Positions 59,333-64,000 of a DNA stretch of 64,000 nt are shown one piece after another. Below the pieces are notes generated by a model that was given only the letters and a program-made list of their open reading frames with translations, had not been told where the DNA came from and did no database searches. A program made the position numbers and the translations under genes. Position 1 is the stretch's first letter. Each line of letters begins with the position of its first letter. Source of the stretch: Melitaea cinxia (lineage: Eukaryota > Arthropoda > Insecta > Lepidoptera > Nymphalidae); assembly GCF_905220565.1 (NCBI RefSeq), contig NC_059418.1, positions 10,903,441 to 10,967,440 on the forward strand, in the 5' to 3' direction.

Positions 59333-59930
59333 AAGATGGCCGCCGCTACAAAATGGCGGATAATTTATGTTTTATTAATCCCATCAATATGGGTATCAAA
59401 TGAAAGGGCTCAACAAGCAGAATACAATATACTATAAAAAATTGAAATCCAAGATGGCGGCCGCTACAAAATGGCGGATAACGTAGGTTTTATCAATCCC
59501 ATCAATATGGATATCAAATGAAAGGGCTCAACAAGCAGAATACAATATACTATAAAAAATTGAAATACATGATGGCGGCCGCTACAAAATGGCGGATAAC
59601 GTAGGTTTTATCGATCCCATCAATATGGGTATCAAATGAAAGTGCTCAACCAGTATAATCAATGTACTATATAAAATTAAAATCCAAGATGGCGGCCTCT
59701 ACAAAATGGCGGATAACTTAGGTTTTATCAATCCCATCAACATGGGTATCAAATGAAAGGTCTCAACAAGTAGAATACAATTTACTATGCAAAATTGAAA
59801 TCTAAGCTGGCCGCCGCTACCAAATGTCTGATAACAATTTTTTATCAATCCCACCAATATGGGTATCAAATAAAAGGGCTTGACAAGAAGAATACAGTGC
59901 ACTATACAACCTCAATATTTAAGATGGGCC
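59333..59930 (+). repeat. 118-bp tandem array, five units and a stub
   Basis: Units start at 59333, 59451, 59569, 59686, 59804, with a stub at 59921. Each begins with AAGATGGCGGCCGCTACAAA or a variant and contains ATGGGTATCAAATGAAAG. Later units are more diverged. Confidence 0.9.
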
Positions 59931-59990
59931 TTGCAATAATGAAGCACTAAATGAATTAAACAGAATGCGAAATAAATACTAAAAACTAGA

Positions 59991-60757
59991 AAATAAAAAT
60001 AGGTAAAAAAACTTTTTAAGTTAAACGGTTTTATGTTAAACATACATTGCAATGTTTAAGATAAATGTACTAAAAACCAAAAAATAATGAAATAGATACA
60101 GTCGTGGGAATTATAAACATATGCATAGACTAGACTAAAATAAAACCGTGGGGCACGTCAATTGTCTACAAATTATCGACTTAATGTGCGATAGAAGAAT
60201 CGTTTAATTCGTCGTTAAAATAGGCAGTCGGCCCGCAGACGGTGAGGAAATTACTTACTATTTTCTTGCTCATGGAAATTCCAATAGTTATACACTCCAT
60301 GTAAATAAAAGAGATGTTTCAACTAGTTTATCGTTGGACATTCACACTGCTGGCTGGCGAGGAATCGTTTCACTGCTCGTAGTTTGTCTTTAATCGACAA
60401 AACATATGATAAAAGTACTACTCGCTCACCACTATGAAACCCTAAAACTCGCTTATAATCGAGCTTGCTAGCTTGTTTCCACATTCTAGCCCTACTTATC
60501 ACACGTCCATCGTTGTCGGTTGAACAACTGCCTAATTATAGTGTAACATTACAAAACAAACATTTTAATCAACGATTGTAGACAATTGACGTGCCCCACG
60601 GTTTTATTTTAGTCTAGTCTATGCATATGTTTATAATTCCCACGACTGTATCTATTTCATTATTTTTTGGTTTTTAATACATTTATCTTAAACATTGCAA
60701 TGTATGTTTAACATAAAACCGTTTAACTTAAAAATTTTTTTTTACCTATTTTTATTT
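59991..60757. repeat. Long inverted repeat (arms 181 bp)
   Basis: 59991-60171 against 60576-60757, nearly perfect over the whole arm (shared words GGGGCACGTCAATTGTCTAC, AACATACATTGCAATGTTTA). The transcript would form a long double-stranded stem. Confidence 0.85.
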
Positions 60758-61437
60758 TTATGTATGTTCGGGAATAACTTCGTCGTTTATGAACCGATAT
60801 TAATAATTCTTTTTTTGTTGGATAGGAGATATCCCAGGTGTGGTACCATGATAAAGAAACCAGGATCGGATGATGGGATCCAAGAGAAATCGAGGGAAAC
60901 TCGAAAACCCGCATAACTTTTTACTGGGTCTACCAATTTTGATAATTTTTAATTTATTTGAAAGCCACTGTTTATCGTGTGGTCACATTTAAATTTCATC
61001 GAAATTTGATTCAAACTTTGAGAGTAATCTTTGATAATGCGTATTTACTTGACTATTTTTTTGTCTACCTACGTTGTATTACTTGTCGATATAACTGAAG
61101 TCGGTTTTTTTTCGTTTGCCTGCAAACACATTTATTATTATTAAATATGTATACAATTTGTTTAACGTTATTTATTATTGATTATTTTCCTCCTTAATAT
61201 GTGCACACTTCTAACCGCTGCTACTGTATCGTGTCCAGTACCCAAAGATTATCTGGAAGATATCGCTATTTAGCGATAAGATCGTCTTTGTACATCTTCT
61301 ATTGTAACTTCTTTATATGTATCTGTATTTCGATGTACATTAAGAATAAAAAAATGAGATAAATAAATACTTTTATTTCTCCTTTAATTTGTATGTCATA
61401 TCTATACATATATCTTTCTATATACAGCAAGTAAGAA

Positions 61438-61655
61438 TAATTGTGTTTGCTCACAAACGAAATAAACCGACTTCAATTACATCGACAAGTAATACAACGT
61501 AGGTAAAAAAAATACTCAAGTAAACACGCATTATTAGAGGTAACTCAAAAAGTAATCGTCAAATATTGATTAAATTTAAATGGGACCACATGATATATGC
61601 CACCTTTCGATTAAAAAAAGAATCATCGAAATCGGTTTATCCAGTAAAAAGTTAT
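61438..61655 (+). mobile_element. Family A, truncated copy
   Basis: TTGTGTTTGCTCACAAACG, CGACTTCAATTACATCGACA to TATCCAGTAAAAAGTTA. Confidence 0.7.
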
Positions 61656-61828
61656 ATTAATAATAATACTTTATTTCAGACTTATTTTAAGTCCATGTTG
61701 GATTAGTACGACAAAACAAAATTAAAAAATCAATAAGTAAAAATAAATAAAGTGAAAATAAAATCAAAAAATTCAAAAATGGTGTTAGTAGACAAAAACA
61801 GAAATTAAGAAAATAAAAATAGAAATTA

Positions 61829-62500
61829 TGTGGTGTCATGAGACACCAGGTAGGAACAAAGTTCCTTCGGATAGTATACAAGCAACACAATTTGAAAAAA
61901 AATGTTGAATTTTATATATATTTTCTAATTCTTGATTTATTTTAATTTTGTTGATTGGTTTTTAATTAAGTACATAAAAATATTTAGGAAATTTAGTATT
62001 TTAAAAAATAACAAATACCGTAAAATAAAATAAATCTTACAAAATAATATTATACTTTTTACATTATATATATATATTATATAATGTACTGTGTGACTAC
62101 GGTACACTAAAGAATATAGCCACCCCCTCTCTTCCCGTGGGTGTCGTAAGAGGCGACTAAGGGATAACATAGTTCCGCTACCACCTTGGAACTTGAAAAG
62201 CCGACCGATGGCGGGATAACCATCCAACTGCTTGCTGGCTTTGAAATATACAGGCCGAAGACGGGCAGCAGCGTCTTCGGTGCGACAAAGCCAGCCCTGC
62301 GGTCACCAACCCACCTGCCCAGCGTGGTGACTATGGGCAAAACACATGAGTTCACTCTTTTTTGGTGTAAACTTGTGGAGGCCTATGTCCAGTAGTGGAC
62401 TGTAGAGGCTGTAATGATGATGTTACAAAATAATAATAATAATAATATTTCAAACTATTAAGTAAAATAAAAAACATGTCTTTATTTATTTTTGTCTACA
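61829..62500 (+). mobile_element. Repeat H copy split by a Metulj-like SINE
   Basis: GTGGTGTCATGAGACACCAG and AAAGTTCCTTCGGATAGT start it; the AT-rich tail resumes after 62425 and matches 19960-20010. Confidence 0.6.
62085..62425 (+). mobile_element. Metulj-like SINE, best copy
   Basis: AGCCACCCCCTCTCTTCCCG, GTCGTAAGAGGCGACTAAGG, CGAAGACGGGCAGCAGCGTC, CAGTAGTGGACTGTAGAGGC and a TAATGATGATG end. Confidence 0.8.
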
Positions 62501-63660
62501 GTATAAAATTACATAAATAATTTAAAGAAAAGTTTACTAGTAATATTTTAGTTTAACAAACGTCATATTATACAGTAGTGTGACTGATATTACGTCACTT
62601 CCGTTATATATTTTTCTTACGGTTTTAGTCTCACATTTTTCTCAATTCGGTCGCCCAGCCATATGTCGAGCCTGCCGTAAGAAACTTCGTATATGACACA
62701 CATAAATGATATTAAAAACAAATACGAAAAATGTACATTTTATTATTATTATTTTTTTTCTTTTTTTTTTTGTTTTATTTAATCAAATCCCAGAAAACAA
62801 TCTGAATTTAAAAACTGCAAAACTTCAAAAATACTTTTAAGTTTCCTAATTAGATATAGAATATCTATTGAGTGAAATAATACGTTCATTATTGTTAATC
62901 ATTGCTTATCAAAGGGGACCCATAGTTTGAAACCGCCGAGAGATTCACAGTAGAACCAAGACCGTCCTTATCGAAGGTCCGTCCGAAGCATCCGTATCGA
63001 AAGTATGATTGACGAAGGGCAATCGACCGCGATAATTGTGCGATCATTGCAAATTTATATATTTTACGCAGCAGATGTTCTGAATTTTAATAATTTAGAT
63101 ATATTTCAATTGTATTGTTTAATTCTTCTATATATTAATACGTGGAGTAAATCTTTGTACTCTGATCTAATTATGAAATATTGCACGCTTATAGTTTATA
63201 TGGAGAAGGAGTGCAGAATGCTATTTTTTTTTTTAATAATTCATGAAAACACATTAAATCACTAAAAATAACATAACACACGACCTTGTATTTTTAACAC
63301 ACACACAAACATGCGCGTAGGTATATCCTCTTTTGTTTATAATTACAGAAGTATAGTTTTTGACAACAGAACCTTGATAATGTTCAAACATATAATTCAA
63401 ATCATGGTCGAATTTCGACCACTGGTCGACCACTATTTTTTACATTACTTAAATATTAATAATAATAACTGAAAAAAATTTCAGTACGCCTTATATTCTC
63501 GAAACTGTGGTAAAATTAATATTTTCACTAAAAATTAGACCTTCCAAGTAGTAATACAAACTTCGCTTCTGAATATTTATAAGCCGTGGTAAAATTTCGT
63601 AATTTGATACACAAGGTCTATAAAACCTGGAAAACTTATTTATTAAATAATCTAAGATTA
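62501..63660. other. AT-rich stretch, no gene seen
   Basis: A fragment with GAGCCTGCCGTAAGAAACTT at about 62672 hints at an old retroelement tail. The 86-codon frame at 63005 has no coding signature. Confidence 0.4.
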
Positions 63661-63662
63661 AG

Positions 63663-63750
63663 TTCACGCCTGTTTTGGTGCGAACTTGTGGAGACCTATG
63701 TCCAGTAGTGGACTGCGGTAGGCTGAAGTGATAATGATGGTAATGTGATG
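63663..63750 (+). mobile_element. Metulj-like SINE, 3' end
   Basis: GTTTTGGTGCGAACTTGTGG, CCAGTAGTGGACTGCGGTAG, then a degenerate GATGGTAATGTGATGATGG tail. The remaining 250 bp to the window end show nothing recognised. Confidence 0.65.
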
Positions 63751-64000
63751 ATGGCAACAGGAAATATCCCGCTCGAAATTTAGAAACAGCCCAACTTGGG
63801 AAGAACTTCAACCTTCAAGTTCAATTTTCGAGTATTCATGTGTTCCTGTGACGAGTAAGATAGTCAGCACTCCTAGGGATGCTTGGAGATAATTACGGCA
63901 ACGCTTATGGGGTGTTCCTTTTGAGGTTGCAATGTCTATTGCTACTGTGACTACTATCAGATATCAATCAGATAGACAGAGTCTGGCAGTTTGTTCGCCG

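Larger units (their letters stand above)
59161..60757. mobile_element. Composite element with tandem repeats and inverted arms
   Basis: Its limits are set by the split family A copy. The left end carries TTAAACGGTTTTAT and the right end its reverse complement, so short terminal inverted repeats bound the whole. Inside are a 118-bp tandem array (59333-59930), two 181-bp inverted arms (59991-60171 and 60576-60757) and a central unique 404 bp. The arms repeat the TTAAACGGTTTTAT terminus internally. No protein of note is encoded, so it depends on enzymes from elsewhere, if mobile. Confidence 0.7.
59107..61137 (-). mobile_element. Family A copy split by a 1.6-kb insertion
   Basis: The left part 59107-59160 and right part 60758-61137 join into a normal family A copy: the same junction is uninterrupted at 47600-47695 (reverse complement). 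Confidence 0.8.

Overview
The window looks like nuclear DNA from a lepidopteran insect, probably a butterfly. It is AT-rich, its genes are split by GT-AG introns, and it is packed with repeat families typical of moth and butterfly genomes: several tRNA-derived SINEs, a Metulj-like SINE ending in ATGATGATG, and a dispersed family bounded by AACCGACTTC/GAAGTCGGTT. No prokaryotic features were seen. The order is a fairly safe inference; family and species are not.

Two genes have real support. (1) A five-exon minus-strand gene, coding exons between 46577 and 40435, encodes a 359-residue putative secreted protein with two Kazal-like cysteine domains. Reading frame and intron phase match at all four junctions (CDS 1080 nt), with a TATA-like element upstream and AATAAA after the stop. 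(2) A plus-strand gene has a 5' region around 29.3-29.8 kb, a coding exon ending at 30414 and a second exon at 57742-57796. The first-exon frame begins with TTG in an otherwise perfect insect start context, and the exons are separated by about 27 kb. The Kazal-like gene lies antisense inside that intron.

A 5-kb block is duplicated (1-5471 and about 33040-37859). Each copy holds a minus-strand reading frame ending near a poly(A) signal; the frames share an identical 17-residue stretch and are kept open by two compensating one-base indels. This suggests a duplicated, unrecognised terminal exon. Each copy also carries a plus-strand splice acceptor with a short open frame; in the second copy it is phase-compatible as an alternative last exon of gene (2).

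Layout: 1-5.5 kb duplicated block A; 5.5-29 kb repeat mosaic with two composite duplications (8.2/16.8 kb and 10.1/26.8 kb) and a jockey-like LINE tail at 23 kb; 29.3-30.4 kb promoter and first coding exon of gene (2); 33-37.9 kb block B; 38.4-40.2 kb SINEs; 40.4-46.7 kb Kazal-like gene; 47-57.7 kb repeats, including an inverted-repeat element and a 20-bp perfect hairpin; 57.7 kb exon of gene (2); 59.2-60.8 kb an unusual 1.6-kb composite element with 118-bp tandem repeats and 181-bp inverted arms, inserted in an older repeat; 61-64 kb further repeats. No rRNA, functional tRNA, CRISPR array or intact transposase was found. Repeat boundaries were read by eye and are approximate by about 10-30 bases.
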